Source: CAYFKJ01 sp964343605 (GTDB lineage: Bacteria > Pseudomonadota > Alphaproteobacteria > UBA2966). Taken from it: a DNA stretch of 64,000 bases. Position 1 is the stretch's first letter. The number at the start of each line of letters is the position of its first letter. A program made the position numbers and the translations under genes. Location: the NCBI GenBank assembly GCA_964343605.1, contig CAYFKJ010000005.1, positions 124,001-188,000 of the forward strand, in the 5' to 3' direction. Of the stretch, positions 18,398 to 27,309 are shown piece by piece. The notes under the pieces are model-generated. The model was not told the DNA's origin and did not search any database. It was given only the letters and a program-made list of their open reading frames with translations.

Positions 18398-19648
18398 TTA
18401 CAACCGCTCGGGCAACGTCATGTAGGCGGCCGCCCGGCCCATGTGCTCCTTGGCCGATTTGATTTCCATGCGGGCGATACTGCGGAGGTGAACCTCGTCG
18501 GGGCCGTCCGCGTAACGCAGCGCACGGGCCCAGGTGTAGAGATCGCCCAAGGGCGTATCCGGGCTGAAGCCCATGGCGCCGAACACCTGCATAGCGCGGT
18601 CGGTGATGCGGCACTGCATGCGGGGCACCAGCGCCTTGATCATCGAGATTTCCTTGCGCGCCGCCTTGGCGCCGACCTGGTCGATCATCCAGGCGGTTTT
18701 CAGCACCAAAAGCCGCGCCTGGTCGATCTCGATGCGCGATTCGGCGATCCAATCGGCAATATTGCTACGTTCGTAGAGGTAGGAGCCGAAGGTTTTGCGC
18801 TCCTGCGCCCGCTCGGCCATCAACTCCAGCGCCACCTCCGCTTGCCCGATGGAGCGCATGCAGTGGTGGATGCGCCCCGGACCGAGCCGCGCCTGCGCCA
18901 GCTTGAAGCCTTCGCCCTCCTCGCCCAGCAGGTTGCTGGCGGGCACGCGCACGTTGCGGAAGACGACTTCGCAATGGCCCTCCGGCGCCGTGTGGCTCAA
19001 CGTTTTGATGTTGCGTACGACCTCGACGCCCTCGGTGTCCGTGGGCACCAGGATCATGCTCTGCTGCTGGTGGGTCTCGGCGTCGGGGTCCGTCTTGCCC
19101 ATGACGATCATCAGTTTGCAGTTGGGATGGGCGGCATTGGTGATGAACCACTTGCGGCCGTTTATGACGTATTCGTTACCGTCCATGCGGATCAGGGTTT
19201 GCACATTGGTGGCGTCCGAGGAGGCAACGTCGGGCTCCGTCATGGCGAAGGCGGAGCGGATTTCACCCTCCAGCAGGGGCTTCAGCCACTCGTCGTATTG
19301 TTCGGGGGTGGCGAACATGTGCAGCAATTCCATGTTGCCGGTATCCGGGGCGTTGCAGTTGAAAACCTCGGACGCCCACAGCAGCCGGCCCATGATTTCG
19401 GCCAACGGCGCGTATTCCATGTTGCTGAGGCGCGTACCCGGCTCGTCTTCCCTGAGTCCCGGCAGGAACATGTTCCAAAGGCCTTCGGATTTGGCCAGGG
19501 CTTTGAGGTCCTCCATGAACGACACCGGATAGTTGCCCTGCTCGACTTCCTCGTGCCATTGGCCGTTGCGCGGCAGAATATGGTCCTCGAAAAAATCGGT
19601 AACGCGGCGGCGCATTTCCTCGGTTTTGTCCGAATAAGCAAAATCCAT
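18398..19648 (-). CDS. Acyl-CoA dehydrogenase
   Basis: A 416-residue flavoprotein of the acyl-CoA dehydrogenase superfamily, closest by eye to the ACAD10/ACAD11-like bacterial group (MDFAYSDKTEEMRRRVTDFFEDHILP). Typical segments: FAMTEPDVASSDATNVQT (FAD-contact region), INGRKWFITNAAHPNCKL, LGPGRIHHCMRSIGQAE, and the C-terminal RITDRAMQVFGAMGFSPDTPLGDLYTWARALRYADGPDEVH. It should oxidise an acyl-CoA to the enoyl-CoA and pass electrons to ETF; an etfA fragment and a hydroxyacyl-CoA dehydrogenase lie at the far right of the window. Substrate length is not readable. Confidence 0.92.
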   Translation of the reverse strand: MDFAYSDKTEEMRRRVTDFFEDHILPRNGQWHEEVEQGNYPVSFMEDLKALAKSEGLWNMFLPGLREDEPGTRLSNMEYAPLAEIMGRLLWASEVFNCNAPDTGNMELLHMFATPEQYDEWLKPLLEGEIRSAFAMTEPDVASSDATNVQTLIRMDGNEYVINGRKWFITNAAHPNCKLMIVMGKTDPDAETHQQQSMILVPTDTEGVEVVRNIKTLSHTAPEGHCEVVFRNVRVPASNLLGEEGEGFKLAQARLGPGRIHHCMRSIGQAEVALELMAERAQERKTFGSYLYERSNIADWIAESRIEIDQARLLVLKTAWMIDQVGAKAARKEISMIKALVPRMQCRITDRAMQVFGAMGFSPDTPLGDLYTWARALRYADGPDEVHLRSIARMEIKSAKEHMGRAAAYMTLPERL

Positions 19649-19685
19649 TTTCCTACTTCCTCTAACTAATCAGCCAAGTGGGTAT

Positions 19686-20216
19686 TCATTGATTCTCGTC
19701 CGAAGCAGCCCGCAAGCTGCGGCCAAAGCGCTCCAGGGCGCTGCGCAGGTCGGGGTCGCGGGTGGGGGCGACTTCTTTCCGGATATCGGATACTTCCGCG
19801 TCGCTCAACTTCCTTCGTTTTCGCCGGGCCAAGGCAGGCCGCGGTTGCAACGGCGCCTGGATGAGTTTCAACGCCGCGATGGCACGGTAGCCGAAGTAAG
19901 TATTCATGCGTTCGATGACGCGTGGCGATTCGTGCTGGAGTTCCGGCGCAAGCCCGGGCGAGACGCGAACCAAGAGGGTAGCGCTCATGCGCTCGCCGCG
20001 GGGGAAGGCGAGTTTCTCCGGCGCCGTATGATCGGCCAGGCGCGCGCCGACGATCTCCCGCCAACGGGCGATGATCTCTCCCTGGACGAAGCCCCGCCTG
20101 GCCAGCGCATCTTTGGTCACGGACGGCATGATGGCGCCCAGACCCCGCGTCTTGCCCCACCGGCGCGCCGGTTTCTCGTCTGTTTTTTCCCTGGCCTGCT
20201 CGTCTTGGGGCATCAT
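19686..20216 (-). CDS. DUF721 / DciA-like protein
   Basis: A 176-residue protein with a DUF721 domain: RGFVQGEIIARWREIVGARLADHTAPEKLAF and LLVRVSPGLAPELQHESPRVIERMNTYFGYRAIAALKLIQ. DUF721 proteins related to DciA help load the replicative helicase in bacteria lacking DnaC. The tail after residue 120 is basic and variable (ARRKRRKLSD). It is divergent from mutY across 41 bp, a pairing often seen in alphaproteobacteria, although the thiol-disulfide and smc genes that often follow are replaced here by an acyl-CoA dehydrogenase. Confidence 0.8.
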   Translation of the reverse strand: MMPQDEQAREKTDEKPARRWGKTRGLGAIMPSVTKDALARRGFVQGEIIARWREIVGARLADHTAPEKLAFPRGERMSATLLVRVSPGLAPELQHESPRVIERMNTYFGYRAIAALKLIQAPLQPRPALARRKRRKLSDAEVSDIRKEVAPTRDPDLRSALERFGRSLRAASDENQ

Positions 20217-20257
20217 GTCGCCGTGTCGTGTCCTGACATATCACCGGACATGTTAGC

Positions 20258-21343
20258 ATGTCGCCCCGCCGAGCGAAGAGATGCGAATTGGATTACCGGC
20301 CCGAAACCAAAATCGATGACCTGATTTCCCGGCTGCTGGAATGGTACGACAGCGCGGGCCGGTCCTTGCCCTGGCGCGAAAAAACCGGAGCATCGCCCGA
20401 TCCCTACCGGGTTTGGCTGTCGGAGATCATGCTGCAACAGACAACCGTCGCTACCGTCGGTCCCTATTTCGAAAAATTCATCGCGCGTTGGCCCACGGTG
20501 GCCGATCTTGCCGCCGCCGACCTGGACGAAATCCTCACGGCATGGGCGGGTCTCGGCTATTACGCACGGGCGCGCAACCTTCACAAGTGTGCGCAGGCCG
20601 TGGCGGCTGTGGGGGGCGTATTTCCGGATACGATCGACGGTCTTTCCCAACTGCCCGGAATTGGGCCCTATACGGCCTCGGCGGTGGCGGCCATCGCCTT
20701 CAACCGGCCTGTCGTACCCGTCGACGGCAATATCGAACGCGTCACGGCGCGCATGTTCGCCGTTGAGGCCCCGCTGCCGGGGTCCAAGGCGGAGTTGCGA
20801 ATGCTGGCCGCCGGTTTTGCCGGTTCAAGACGGCCGGGCGATGTGGCGCAGGCTTTGATGGACCTGGGCGCGACCGTCTGCAGGCCGCGCAATCCGGACT
20901 GCGGCGGTTGTCCGTGGTCGGACGCCTGCGCCGGGCAAAAGGCGGGCTTGGCCGATGAATTGCCGAAACGCGAGGCGAAGAAAACGCGCCCAATAAGACG
21001 CGCTGTGGCGTTCTGGTTGGTGCGCGACGACGGGGCCGTCCTGCTGCGGCGGCGGCCCGAAAAGGGACTGCTGGGCGGCATGCTGGAAATCCCCTCAACC
21101 CCGTGGGAAAGCACGCGCTGGCGGTTGGCTGAAGCGGAGAGCCATGCGCCGATCACGGCGGCCTGGCGGCGGCGCAAGGGGCGCGTCGGCCACACCTTCA
21201 CGCATTTCCATCTGGAGGTGTCGGTCTGGACGGCGGCGGCCACGGATCCGGTCGACGGTCTGTGGATTCGACCTGCCGATTTTGACGCCCATGCCGTACC
21301 GACGCTGACGCGCAAGCTCGCGCGCCACGCGCTGGGCGGTTAA
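20258..21343 (+). CDS. mutY: A/G-specific adenine DNA glycosylase
   Basis: A 361-residue MutY. The helix-hairpin-helix is LPGIGPYTASAVAAIAF; the catalytic Asp lies in VPVDGNIERV and the catalytic Glu in SEIMLQQT. The [4Fe-4S] ligands are spaced C-x6-C-x2-C-x5-C in CRPRNPDCGGCPWSDAC. The C-terminal MutT-like domain (AVAFWLVRDDGAVLLRRRPEKGLLGGMLEIP) reads 8-oxoG opposite the adenine. It removes A mispaired with 8-oxoguanine. The start is taken at ATG 20258; a TTG ten codons on is possible. Its TAA overlaps the ccrM stop by 4 bp tail to tail. Confidence 0.96.
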   Translation: MSPRRAKRCELDYRPETKIDDLISRLLEWYDSAGRSLPWREKTGASPDPYRVWLSEIMLQQTTVATVGPYFEKFIARWPTVADLAAADLDEILTAWAGLGYYARARNLHKCAQAVAAVGGVFPDTIDGLSQLPGIGPYTASAVAAIAFNRPVVPVDGNIERVTARMFAVEAPLPGSKAELRMLAAGFAGSRRPGDVAQALMDLGATVCRPRNPDCGGCPWSDACAGQKAGLADELPKREAKKTRPIRRAVAFWLVRDDGAVLLRRRPEKGLLGGMLEIPSTPWESTRWRLAEAESHAPITAAWRRRKGRVGHTFTHFHLEVSVWTAAATDPVDGLWIRPADFDAHAVPTLTRKLARHALGG

Positions 21344-22449
21344 TTCAGTTCGGCGCGGAGTTTTTCGCGCAGAAGCGCGATGGGGCGGAGGTCGCCGCCT
21401 TCAACCTCGAAATGCCAGAAATCCCAGCCGTTGCAGGCTGCCGCGCCCTGGAGGTGGGCGCCGACCTGGTGGATGGAGCCGGATATCTGTTTTGACGACA
21501 GCGAGCCGTCGGCCCGCACCATCGCCGAGTGACGGCGTTTTTGGTCGTAGAGCCTGTCCCCGGGACTGAGCAAGCCGGTTTCAACCACCCGGCCGAACGG
21601 CACGCGCGGCAGTTTACGCTTGGAGGGCGTGACACCGAGACCTTCGACCGAGCCCGCGACAACGCGCGAGATACGCTTTTTGGCGATTTTGACGTATTTG
21701 GCTTCTCGTTCGATGCCGATGTAGCGCCGGCCCAGGCCGCGGGCCACTGCGCCCGTCGTGCCCGAGCCGAAGAAGGGATCCAGCACCACGTCGCCGGGAT
21801 TGCTGGCCGCCAACAGGACCCGGTAGAGCAGGGCCTCGGGTTTTTGCGTGGCGTGGGCCTTGTCGCCGTTCTCGTCCTTCAGACGCTCCCCGCCGGTGCA
21901 GATCGGCAGCAGCCAGTCGGAGCGCATCTGCAGATCGTCGTTCAGCGCCTTCATGGCGTCGTAATTGAAGGTATACCCCTTGTGCTCCTCCCCCTTGGAG
22001 CACCAGATCATGGTCTCGTGAGCGTTGGTAAAGCGCCGGCCCCGGAAATTGGGCATGGGGTTGGTTTTGAGCCAGACCACGTCGTTCAGGAGCCAATATC
22101 CCAGGTCCTGCAACGTCGCCCCGACGCGGAAGATGTTGTGATAGGAGCCGATCACCCACAGCGTGCCGGTGTCCTTCAGCACGCGTTTGGCGGCCGTCAG
22201 CCATTCCCTGGTGAAACGGTCGTACTCGGCAAAGCCCTCAAAACGGTCCCAGGCGTCGTCGACCGCATCGACCTTGGTGTTGTTGGGGCGCAAGAGATCG
22301 CCGGCGAGTTGCAGGAAGTAGGGCGGATCGGCGAAGATCACGTCCACCGAGTTTTCCGGCAGTCCGTTCATCACCTCAATGCAGTCGCCCTGGATGACCG
22401 AGTCCAGCGGCAATGCGGTTGCGTCTTGCTGCGCGCGTTTTTTGTTCAT
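21340..22449 (-). CDS. ccrM: CcrM-type adenine-N6 DNA methyltransferase (GANTC)
   Basis: A 369-residue beta-class amino-methyltransferase: DPPY at residues 41-44 (IFADPPYFLQL) and the SAM motif DPFFGSGTTGAVARGLGRRYIGIE near 220. The C-terminal 90 residues form the RAMA domain present in CcrM (GRVVETGLLSPGDRLYDQ, IHQVGAHLQGAAACNGWDFWHFE). In Caulobacter and relatives CcrM methylates GANTC late in the cell cycle and sets transcription programmes. Location between rnhB and mutY is conserved in the class. Three GANTC sites lie within 75 bp upstream of the start codon. Confidence 0.95.
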   Translation of the reverse strand: MNKKRAQQDATALPLDSVIQGDCIEVMNGLPENSVDVIFADPPYFLQLAGDLLRPNNTKVDAVDDAWDRFEGFAEYDRFTREWLTAAKRVLKDTGTLWVIGSYHNIFRVGATLQDLGYWLLNDVVWLKTNPMPNFRGRRFTNAHETMIWCSKGEEHKGYTFNYDAMKALNDDLQMRSDWLLPICTGGERLKDENGDKAHATQKPEALLYRVLLAASNPGDVVLDPFFGSGTTGAVARGLGRRYIGIEREAKYVKIAKKRISRVVAGSVEGLGVTPSKRKLPRVPFGRVVETGLLSPGDRLYDQKRRHSAMVRADGSLSSKQISGSIHQVGAHLQGAAACNGWDFWHFEVEGGDLRPIALLREKLRAELN

Positions 22450-22462
22450 GGCCGCGTACCAT

Positions 22463-22521
22463 GATTCAAGCCGGACTCAGCGTCAAGAGTTTATAGGTTA
22501 ATCAATGGTTTACGAGGATTC
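22463..22521. promoter_or_regulatory. GANTC cluster upstream of ccrM
   Basis: GATTC at 22463-22467, GACTC at 22474-22478 and GATTC at 22517-22521. The first two lie 14-29 bp before the ccrM start codon; the third is inside the 3' end of rnhB, the upstream gene on the same strand. GANTC is the CcrM recognition sequence, and Caulobacter ccrM is known to be controlled by methylation of two such sites in its leader. Confidence 0.55.
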
Positions 22522-23109
22522 CATGAGACGGCGGATGGGTGCATATGATGTTCTGTGGTGGGGCGTGACACCTAGATGTGCCAATCCGGCCTGGTGCTCT
22601 GCGGTGCCGTAGCCCGCGTTTTTCGCCCAACCGTAACCCGGATGCAACGCATCGAGCTCGCCCATCAGGCGGTCCCGGCTGACCTTTGCGATGATCGAGG
22701 CCGCGGCGATGGAGAGCGAAATGCCGTCGCCCTTGACGACGGCGCGGCCGGGGCACGGGAGATCCGGCGGCACCTTGTTGCCGTCGATCAGCGCCAATTC
22801 CGGCCGCACGGGCAGCCCTTCGACGGCGCGCCGCATGGCCAGCATCGTGGCCGCCAGAATGTTGAGCTCGTCGATTTCATCGACGCTGGCCTGGCCGATA
22901 CCAACCCGGGCGCAGGCGTGGATGTGATCGAACAGGTGTTCCCGCTTGGCCCGGGTGAGCTTTTTGGAATCGTCGATGCCCGCCGGCAGGTTCGCCGCAT
23001 CCAGGACGACGGCGGCCGCCACAACCGGTCCGGCCCAGGGTCCGCGTCCGGCTTCGTCGATACCGGCGACCATGCCGCCGGCGGCACTTTCAAGTTTCAA
23101 ATCGGGCAT
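22510..23109 (-). CDS. rnhB: Ribonuclease HII
   Basis: A 199-residue RNase HII. The N-terminal signature VAGIDEAGRGPWAGPVVAAAVVL carries the catalytic Asp18-Glu19; IDGNKVP and SIAAASIIAKVSRDRLM provide the later acidic and basic motif residues. It cleaves RNA-DNA hybrids and removes misincorporated ribonucleotides. The C-terminal end has the family TAEHQAGLAHLGVTPHHR motif. Length is normal. It precedes ccrM on the same strand with 60 bp between. Confidence 0.95.
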   Translation of the reverse strand: MPDLKLESAAGGMVAGIDEAGRGPWAGPVVAAAVVLDAANLPAGIDDSKKLTRAKREHLFDHIHACARVGIGQASVDEIDELNILAATMLAMRRAVEGLPVRPELALIDGNKVPPDLPCPGRAVVKGDGISLSIAAASIIAKVSRDRLMGELDALHPGYGWAKNAGYGTAEHQAGLAHLGVTPHHRTSYAPIRRLMESS

Positions 23110-23178
23110 GTTTCGATTTAGATTCTGGCATGATTTCCCTTCTATTCAAACCGACCTGCGGCGGCTGATATCCAACCC

Positions 23179-24078
23179 GTGCAATCAAAAGGCTTGGCGA
23201 CGGCCATCGGCGGGGGTGCGGTTCTGCTGTGGGCCATGCTGGCGTTGTTTACGGGCCTGAGCGGCTCGGTGCCGCCGTTTCAGTTGGCCGCCCTTTCGTT
23301 CGCTATCGCCTTCGCCGCGGCTAACGTCGTCTGGCTGGCGCGGGGACAGTCGCCCCTGCAACACCTGAAACAGCCCGTTGTGGCCTGGGTGGTCGGCGTC
23401 GGCGGACTGTTCGGCTACCACTTCTTCTACTTTCTGGCGCTGCGCAACGCGCCGCTAGTTGAAGCTGGGTTGATCGCCTACCTCTGGCCGCTCCTGATTG
23501 TGGTGTTTTCCGGATTGCTGCCAGGCGGCGGCTTGAAATGGTGGCATCTCGTGGGCGTGCTGGCGGGACTGGTGGGTACCGTCCTGCTGGTCACCGACGG
23601 CGGCACGGTCACCTTCAAGGCGGAGTACACGCTGGGGTATACGGCGGCAGCCGTGTGCGCCCTGACCTGGTCGACGTATTCGGTGGTCTCGAGTCGTCTT
23701 GCCCATGTCCCCACCGATGCTGTCGGCGGATTTTGCGGCGCCACCGCCCTGCTCGCGGCGCTGGCCCATGTGGCCTTCGAGGAAACCGTCTGGCCCAACG
23801 GATTGATGGAATGGCTGGCCGTTTTCGGGCTGGGTCTGGGCCCGGTGGGGGCGGCGTTCTTTCTTTGGGATATCGGCGTCAAACGCGGCGATATCCGCGT
23901 GCTGGGAGCGGCCTCCTACGCCGCACCGTTGTTGTCGACGCTGCTGCTGATCGCCTTCGGACTGGCCCAACTGACGGGCACCGTCGCCGTCGCCTGCCTG
24001 CTGATTACGGGCGGGGCGGTCTTGGCGGCCAGGGAAATGCTGTTCGGCGCCAAAACAGTGGCTGAACCGCCACCCTAA
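23179..24078 (+). CDS. DMT-superfamily (EamA/YddG-like) exporter
   Basis: A 299-residue protein with ten predicted hydrophobic helices arranged as two EamA repeats. The segments YHFFYFLALRNAPLVEAGLIAYLWPLLIVVFSGLLPG and LFLWDIGVKRGDIRVLGAASYAAPLLSTLLLIAFG resemble YddG, an aromatic amino acid exporter; substrate here is inferred at best. Start is a GTG at 23179. The stop (TAA 24076-24078) overlaps the convergent agmatinase stop. Separated by 69 bp from the divergent rnhB. Confidence 0.88.
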   Translation: MQSKGLATAIGGGAVLLWAMLALFTGLSGSVPPFQLAALSFAIAFAAANVVWLARGQSPLQHLKQPVVAWVVGVGGLFGYHFFYFLALRNAPLVEAGLIAYLWPLLIVVFSGLLPGGGLKWWHLVGVLAGLVGTVLLVTDGGTVTFKAEYTLGYTAAAVCALTWSTYSVVSSRLAHVPTDAVGGFCGATALLAALAHVAFEETVWPNGLMEWLAVFGLGLGPVGAAFFLWDIGVKRGDIRVLGAASYAAPLLSTLLLIAFGLAQLTGTVAVACLLITGGAVLAAREMLFGAKTVAEPPP

Positions 24079-25037
24079 CGCCGGCTGCGCTCGAAGAAGA
24101 TATAACCGACGAAGTTCATCAAAACCTGAGCCGCCAGGAACGAGGTGATGCCGGCGTGGTCGTAATCGGGCGCCACCTCCACCAAATCGACGCCGGCGAC
24201 CTCGCCGCGCGCCGCAAGGCCCTTGAGGATCTCCACAACCTCGTAATAGAGGAAACCGCCATGGCTCGGCGTACCGGTGCCGGGCGCGATGGACGGGTCG
24301 AAGCCGTCGATGTCGATGGTGACGTAATAACGCGCGCCGGCCGGGATGAGATCCAAGGTCCCCTCCGGTCCCAGCCTTCTCACGTCGCGAACGGAAAGGA
24401 TGTTTGAGCCGGCCTCGCGGGCGGCGGCATAGTCGTCGCGGTTGGAGGACGAGACGTTGCGGATGCCCATTTGGGTCATGCCCGTCACCCACTCCATTTC
24501 CGAGGCGCGGCGCAGGGGATTGCCGTGGCCGTAGCGCACTCCGTGGCGTTCGTCAACGAAGTCCAAATGCGCGTCGAAATGGACGACATGCAGGGGAGGC
24601 TGATCGGAATAGGCGGCGAGACAGGGCGCCGTGACGGAGTGATCGCCGCCCAGGATGAGCGGCAAGGCGCCGGCGGCGAGGATTTGCCGCACCGCCGCCT
24701 CGGTATTGGCGTGGCTCTTGGTCATGTCGGTGTGAACGATATCGGCGTCGCCGACATCGACCATCGTCAACTGGTCGGCGGCAAGATAGGTGACGTCGTC
24801 CTCGAAATCGTAAGCGCCGGCATGGCCGAAGCAGAATAACGTGGAGGCTTCGCGGATGGCGCGCGGGCCGAAGCGGGCGCCGGAGCGGTATTGCGTACCC
24901 ATGTCGTTGGGCACGCCCAGCACGGCGACATCGGCCTTGATGTCGTTCCAGTCCACACAGGGGGCCGACTTGGCGAACGTCGTATGTCCGGTGAAAGGCA
25001 GGTTCAGCCGGCCGCTTTCATAGGCGTTGTCGTTCAT
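24075..25037 (-). CDS. Agmatinase-family ureohydrolase
   Basis: A 320-residue ureohydrolase with the full binuclear manganese set: LGGDHSVTAP, VHFDAHLDF and TIDIDGFDPSIAPGTGTP. The N-terminal region (VAVLGVPNDMGTQYRSGARFGPRAIREAS) is that of agmatinases, guanidinobutyrases and guanidinopropionases, which split a guanidino compound into urea and an amine. Which one cannot be decided by eye. It is the last of four leftward genes, 134 bp after a PEP-mutase family gene, and that gap holds an inverted repeat. Confidence 0.88.
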   Translation of the reverse strand: MNDNAYESGRLNLPFTGHTTFAKSAPCVDWNDIKADVAVLGVPNDMGTQYRSGARFGPRAIREASTLFCFGHAGAYDFEDDVTYLAADQLTMVDVGDADIVHTDMTKSHANTEAAVRQILAAGALPLILGGDHSVTAPCLAAYSDQPPLHVVHFDAHLDFVDERHGVRYGHGNPLRRASEMEWVTGMTQMGIRNVSSSNRDDYAAAREAGSNILSVRDVRRLGPEGTLDLIPAGARYYVTIDIDGFDPSIAPGTGTPSHGGFLYYEVVEILKGLAARGEVAGVDLVEVAPDYDHAGITSFLAAQVLMNFVGYIFFERSRR

Positions 25038-25103
25038 CTCAATCCCTCCGCGGCTTCCCCGTAAATGGCTGACGGCCGAGCATCGAACGCCGATGACCGA
25101 CCG

Positions 25104-25129
25104 TCAAATTGTATTTCCAGCCAATTTGA
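25104..25129. promoter_or_regulatory. Candidate operator upstream of the agmatinase-family gene
   Basis: TCAAATTG (25104-25111) and CAATTTGA (25122-25129) are perfect 8-bp inverted arms with a 10-bp spacer, 67 bp before the ATG at 25037. Spacing centre to centre is 18 bp, a little under two helical turns, suitable for a dimeric regulator. The AT-rich arms stand out in GC-rich surroundings. Confidence 0.45.
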
Positions 25130-25171
25130 TACTCCCCCATTTGAGCTGACAAAACGGGGTGCGACGGGCCG

Positions 25172-26053
25172 CTACTCGGCGTCCCCGTGTGCGTAGCGCT
25201 TCTCCAAGGCATCATACTTTTGTTTGTCCAGCAGGGTCTGGCGTTCGTCGAAGGTCGCCAGACGATCGGCCACACCGTCGAGGCTGCCTGTCTCCTTGAG
25301 CACGGCCAACACATCCGACATGGCCCGGACGGATGCCTGCAGCGCGGCATTCGCATAGAGCACGCCTCCAAAGCCCATCGTTTCCAGTTCCGCCCGGCTC
25401 GTCAACGGCGTCTTGCCGCCAAAGACCATATTGACGATCTGCGGCGCCGGCAGCTCATGGGCGATCCGGGTAAGCTCCGCTGAACTGGCCGGCGCTTCGA
25501 CGAATGTCGCATCGGCGCCGGCCTCGACATATCTATGCGCGCGATCGATTGCTTCGTTGAAACCCAATGCGGCGGCCGCATCGGTGCGGGCGACGATCTG
25601 GAAATCGCCGTCGCGACGACTGTCCACCCCGGCTTTGACCTTCTGCACCATTTCGTCGGCGGAAATCACCGACTTGCCGTCAAAATGACCGCATTTCTTC
25701 GGAAACGTCTGGTCTTCGATCTGGATGCCGCTGGCGCCGGCTTTTTCGAACTGTTCGACAGCGCGGACGACGTTGACGGGATTTCCGAACCCCGTATCGC
25801 CGTCGGCCAGCAAGGGCAACTCGGTTACGTCACGCATGAGTGAGATGTGGTCGACGATTTCCTTCTGCGACACCAGACCGATATCGGGCGCCCCGAGGTA
25901 GGTATTGGCGATGCCGGCGCCCGTCACATAGGCCGCGTCAAAACCCCGATCTGCGATGATCCGCACCGTCAGGGCGTTGGCCGCGCCGGGGATTATCGCG
26001 GCCTTGCGGGCTGACAGAAGGTCTTTCAATCGCGTCGTGTGCCTGATCGCCAT
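25172..26053 (-). CDS. Isocitrate lyase / PEP mutase superfamily enzyme
   Basis: A 293-residue TIM-barrel protein: LLSARKAAIIPGAANALTVRIIADRGFDAAYVTGAGIAN, ADGDTGFGNPVNVVRAVEQFEKAGASGIQIEDQ and the active-site loop PKKCGHFDGKSVIS with the KKCGH signature. The catalytic Cys in that loop indicates a lyase of the 2-methylisocitrate lyase or dimethylmalate lyase type, or an oxaloacetate decarboxylase, rather than a phosphonate mutase. It lies 7 bp before the P450 gene's stop side (leftward order P450, lyase), so it is probably cotranscribed with the ThDP enzyme and P450. Substrate unknown. Confidence 0.85.
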   Translation of the reverse strand: MAIRHTTRLKDLLSARKAAIIPGAANALTVRIIADRGFDAAYVTGAGIANTYLGAPDIGLVSQKEIVDHISLMRDVTELPLLADGDTGFGNPVNVVRAVEQFEKAGASGIQIEDQTFPKKCGHFDGKSVISADEMVQKVKAGVDSRRDGDFQIVARTDAAAALGFNEAIDRAHRYVEAGADATFVEAPASSAELTRIAHELPAPQIVNMVFGGKTPLTSRAELETMGFGGVLYANAALQASVRAMSDVLAVLKETGSLDGVADRLATFDERQTLLDKQKYDALEKRYAHGDAE

Positions 26054-26060
26054 GGAATCG

Positions 26061-27275
26061 CTAAATGGACACCGGTAAATGGTTGAAGCCTCTGAACCGG
26101 GCTAGCCCCAAATGCTCGGAGGGACCGTTGCGCCGCAAGTTGGGGAAACGTTCGATTAGGCGGCCGATGGCGATCTTGCCTTCCAGGCGAGCCAGCGTGG
26201 CGCCAAGGCAGATGTGGTGGCCCATGGCGAAGGCCAAATGCCGGTTGGGCCGGCGCGAAATGTCGACGCTCTCAGGATCGTCGAATTCGGCCGGATCGCG
26301 GTTGGCGCCGGCGATGGAAAGATGGACATAGGTACCGGCTGGATAGATCTCGCCGCCGATCTCGACGTCGTCCGTCGTCATGCGATTGCCGATCTGAAGC
26401 GGGCTCTGGTAACGCAGGATTTCCTCGATGGCGCTGGCGATCAGGGAGGGATCGGTCTGCAGACGATGAAGCTGGTCCGGATGGTCCAGCAGCATACCGA
26501 CGCCGTTGCCGACCATGCTGGTCGTGGTTTCGTGTCCGGCGTTCAACAGGAAAATGCAATTCTGCACCAGCTCGAGATCGGTCAGCGTGCGTCCCTCGGC
26601 TTCGCCGAAAATCAAGTTCGCCAGCACCTCTCCCTGGGCTCCGGTCTGATCCCCCCGGGCGCGTCTTTCAGCGATCAATTCGGTCAGCAACTCGCCGAAC
26701 TCCGCGACAGCGTCGTGGCCGGCCTTCAGCCTGTCTTCCGGCACCACCGGATCGAGGGCACCGAGGATTTTCAGGGAATAGGGCCGTAGCAGGTGGCGGT
26801 GCTCTTCCGGAATGCCCAGCATGAACGAGATGATCTCGGTGGGCAGGGCCATGGCGTAGTTGGGAATGAAATCGAATTCCGTTTCGTCCTCCAGCCGGTC
26901 CAGCAGGCCGTCGACAACCTGGGCGATCAGCGGTTCCATTTCCTTGAGCTTGCGCGGGGTGAAGGCGACCGACAACAGCTTGCGAACCGTCGTGTGGTAG
27001 GGCGGGTCGTTGAAGATCAGACTGGTCGTGTGATGGGTGTAGAGCGGGCCTTCGCCGAACTTCTCCTTGAAGGCGACCTTCTTGTCGGAACTCATGGCCG
27101 GATTGCGGTAGGCCGCAAGCACGTCCTCGTAACGCGTGAGATAGAGCGAACCGTCGGGGTTGCGGTGCACGGGATCGTGTTCCCTGAGGATGCGCAGGGT
27201 GGGAAAAGGATCGTCGATGAAATCCTGATCGATGGCGTTCAAATCGAACGAGCGGGCGAATTCTGCGTCACTCAT
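26061..27275 (-). CDS. Cytochrome P450
   Basis: A 404-residue soluble bacterial P450 from ATG 27275 (MSDAEFARSF); AGAGAG lies just upstream. An earlier in-frame ATG (27341) overlaps the preceding gene and is unlikely. I-helix oxygen-binding motif AGHETTTS, K-helix ExxR in EEILRYQSP, and haem-thiolate loop FAMGHHICLGATLARLEG near residue 350. Requires a ferredoxin and reductase, not encoded here. It starts 34 bp after the ThDP enzyme. By sequence feel it belongs to the CYP107/CYP125-like soluble group; substrate cannot be inferred. Confidence 0.94.
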   Translation of the reverse strand: MSDAEFARSFDLNAIDQDFIDDPFPTLRILREHDPVHRNPDGSLYLTRYEDVLAAYRNPAMSSDKKVAFKEKFGEGPLYTHHTTSLIFNDPPYHTTVRKLLSVAFTPRKLKEMEPLIAQVVDGLLDRLEDETEFDFIPNYAMALPTEIISFMLGIPEEHRHLLRPYSLKILGALDPVVPEDRLKAGHDAVAEFGELLTELIAERRARGDQTGAQGEVLANLIFGEAEGRTLTDLELVQNCIFLLNAGHETTTSMVGNGVGMLLDHPDQLHRLQTDPSLIASAIEEILRYQSPLQIGNRMTTDDVEIGGEIYPAGTYVHLSIAGANRDPAEFDDPESVDISRRPNRHLAFAMGHHICLGATLARLEGKIAIGRLIERFPNLRRNGPSEHLGLARFRGFNHLPVSI

Positions 27276-27309
27276 GATCTCTCTTGCGTCCCCCAATCCA
27301 CAATCCGCT

